A stretch of DNA of 7,442 nt, from NCBI GenBank assembly GCA_016765335.1, contig JAESQE010000273.1, positions 9,161 to 16,602 on the forward strand, written 5' to 3'. Positions 5,809 to 7,442 of the stretch are shown piece after piece. This stretch comes from Planctomycetaceae bacterium (GTDB taxonomy: Bacteria; Planctomycetota; Planctomycetia; Planctomycetales; Planctomycetaceae). The notes under the pieces are model-generated. The model did no database searches. It was not told the DNA's origin and saw nothing but the letters and a program-made list of their open reading frames with translations. The position numbers were made by a program, and so were the translations under genes. Numbering within the stretch: the first letter of the stretch is position 1; each line of letters starts with the position of its first letter.

Positions 5809-5842
5809 AAATAAAGAAGATACTCACAATTGATGCGAATTA

Positions 5843-7442
5843 TTAGCTGGCCCAATCTGGCTTGGGTGTCTCATAAGAAACCATTTCATTTTGTGTCGGA
5901 TGTTCAATAGTAATCTTCCATGAATGCAAAGCCATGCCCGGAGCATCGACGGATAACGTTTGACTTTTACCAGATTCCTGATTTTGCAAATAGGTCGGAT
6001 CACCAACAATCGAAAAACCTTCTCTCCAAAGATGGACACGAATCTGATTCGTCCTGCCGGTCAACGGCACGGCTTGGATCAGACTTGTTCCATCAGCATT
6101 ACGACTAAGCACTTTAAACTGTGTCTGGGCAGGATCGCCCTGCTCTTCATCAATATCTCGTGCGCCAGCACTGCCTACCTGACGAGAAATGGGGAGATCA
6201 CACACATGCTCATCCCACTGCGGATGCCCATGCACTTTGCACAGATACGTTTTTTGTGCCAGGCCCTTTTCAAACTGTTTGTGTAAATTCCGGGATGCGT
6301 CTCGATGATTCGTGAACAGAATCAAACCGGTCGTATTCGCATCAAGACGGTGAGCAGGACGCAGAATCTGATCTGGGAATGCAAGATCCAGAATTTGTGT
6401 CATACTATTTTTATTGAAGCGTCCACAAGGATGAATCGGAAGTGGTGCAGGTTTATTGAAGACGATTAAAGGTTCGTCCCAAACAATAATTTCCATTCTT
6501 GCATTCACATCTGGTTCAACCGTATCTGGCACATAACGAAGCAACCGTTGACTTGCCCGCACTTTTTCATCTGCTTTCAGTTCTCGATGTCGATCACGAA
6601 TTAATCCGTCTTCACAAACTTTGAGCCACTGTTCGCGAGAAACATGTTCGTGATAATCGCATAGAAAATCGATCAACTGCCACTGATCGTATTTACCGGG
6701 AACATTCAACGGTCGTTTATTGGTATAAGAAACACTGCCTGGCAATGGATCAATCACGCTCTCAATTTGTTGTTGACGATCCGAAAGGGTCGGTTCTGGT
6801 TTTATTGAATTTTCTTCCCAGCAATACGGGCAGCAGACCCCCAGAGTATGTTTGTCCGATTCCTGATCTTCCTGCGTCAACGGTATCTGGCAAGCATAAC
6901 ACTGCGTCGCCTGAGTTTCCTGCAATGCAGGATCAACCGCGACACGGTAATCAAATACGAAACAATCGCCATCGTAATGAGAGCCGCCACATTGTTCGAA
7001 GTACTTAAGAATGCCCCCTTCAAGTTGGTAGATATCTTCAAAGCCTTCCATCTCCATAAAAGGCCCCGCTTTTTCGCAACGGATTCCACCGGTGCAAAAC
7101 GTGACAATCGGCTGGCCTTTCATTTCCTCTGGAAGTTGCCTGACCGCTTCAGGGAAATCACGAAATTGATCCACGCCAATAATATGAGCGTTCTTGAATG
7201 TTCCCAATTTCACTTCGTAATCGTTGCGAGTATCTAATAACGTCACCGGACGCCCTTCGTCGAGCCATTTTTTCAACTCCGGAGCAGACATTCTTTTTGA
7301 CGTATATTGCTGAGGTTTGACCCTTTCAACACCAAAGGCAATGATTTCCTTCTTCAACTTGACCAGCATGCGACTGAAAGGCTGGTGATCGCTGAGGCTT
7401 TCCTTGGCTTGCAGTTCTTCAAATAACGGATCGCGACGCAGA
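5843..7442 (-). CDS. TrhO-type rhodanese fused to an RluA-family pseudouridine synthase (5' end outside window)
   Basis: The open frame continues without a stop to the right edge (532 codons visible), so the ATG at 7369 is internal. Visible residues 1-45 ([20 protein letters not shown], then [10 protein letters not shown]) match the end of the TrhO/UPF0176 N-terminal domain; about 80 residues are missing. A rhodanese domain follows (about 50-150), with [15 protein letters not shown] and the active-site loop [11 protein letters not shown] (Cys at 116), then a Cys-rich segment (CYAC, CCPYC; about 181-207). TrhO makes 5-hydroxyuridine at tRNA position 34 with oxygen. From about residue 237 the chain is RluA-like: an S4-like part ([16 protein letters not shown]), [15 protein letters not shown], the catalytic [10 protein letters not shown] (Asp at 367) and [11 protein letters not shown] (461-471). 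RluA enzymes isomerise uridine in tRNA or rRNA. Both active sites are intact, so this is a true fusion, not a frameshift. The pseudouridylation target is unknown. Confidence 0.93.
   Translation of the reverse strand, partial: LRRDPLFEELQAKESLSDHQPFSRMLVKLKKEIIAFGVERVKPQQYTSKRMSAPELKKWLDEGRPVTLLDTRNDYEVKLGTFKNAHIIGVDQFRDFPEAVRQLPEEMKGQPIVTFCTGGIRCEKAGPFMEMEGFEDIYQLEGGILKYFEQCGGSHYDGDCFVFDYRVAVDPALQETQATQCYACQIPLTQEDQESDKHTLGVCCPYCWEENSIKPEPTLSDRQQQIESVIDPLPGSVSYTNKRPLNVPGKYDQWQLIDFLCDYHEHVSREQWLKVCEDGLIRDRHRELKADEKVRASQRLLRYVPDTVEPDVNARMEIIVWDEPLIVFNKPAPLPIHPCGRFNKNSMTQILDLAFPDQILRPAHRLDANTTGLILFTNHRDASRNLHKQFEKGLAQKTYLCKVHGHPQWDEHVCDLPISRQVGSAGARDIDEEQGDPAQTQFKVLSRNADGTSLIQAVPLTGRTNQIRVHLWREGFSIVGDPTYLQNQESGKSQTLSVDAPGMALHSWKITIEHPTQNEMVSYETPKPDWAS

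Overview
The window looks like a chromosomal segment from a planctomycete, possibly a Gimesia- or Rubinisphaera-like member of the Planctomycetia. The grounds are a sulfatase beside a secreted PQQ-like beta-propeller protein, moderate GC, long spacers filled with palindromic repeats, weak or absent Shine-Dalgarno sequences on several genes, and the style of the rpsI, rplM and trhO-rluA proteins. The genus is a guess. All six genes lie on the minus strand, so the window reads right to left.

Layout in reading order. From the right edge to 5843 is a gene, cut at its 5' end, that fuses a TrhO-type rhodanese (tRNA U34 hydroxylation) to a complete RluA-type pseudouridine synthase. A short palindromic repeat follows its stop (5771-5808). 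Next is a DCC-family thiol-disulfide protein (5246-5683). A 600-base spacer (about 4644-5245) holds a cluster of hairpins, including two diverged copies of one hairpin element in opposite orientation, and ends with a good sigma70-type promoter. That promoter serves a secreted PQQ-like beta-propeller protein (3324-4643), followed by an exported type I sulfatase (1751-3163). A second copy of the palindromic repeat lies after the sulfatase stop (1661-1700). A 457-base spacer leads to rplM (787-1293) and then rpsI, which runs off the left edge.

Functions fall into three groups. rplM-rpsI is the classic L13-S9 ribosomal operon, here with a hairpin in its 110-base gap and a very unusual S9 carrying an acidic, repeat-containing N-terminal extension of about 120 residues. 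The sulfatase and the propeller protein are both exported and may belong together, as is common in planctomycetes that use sulfated polysaccharides; their substrates cannot be read from the sequence. The trhO-rluA fusion joins two RNA-modification activities in one chain.

No transposase, phage gene, CRISPR array, tRNA or rRNA was seen, and no complete novel multi-gene system is evident. The most interesting items are the S9 extension, the trhO-rluA fusion and the dispersed hairpin elements.
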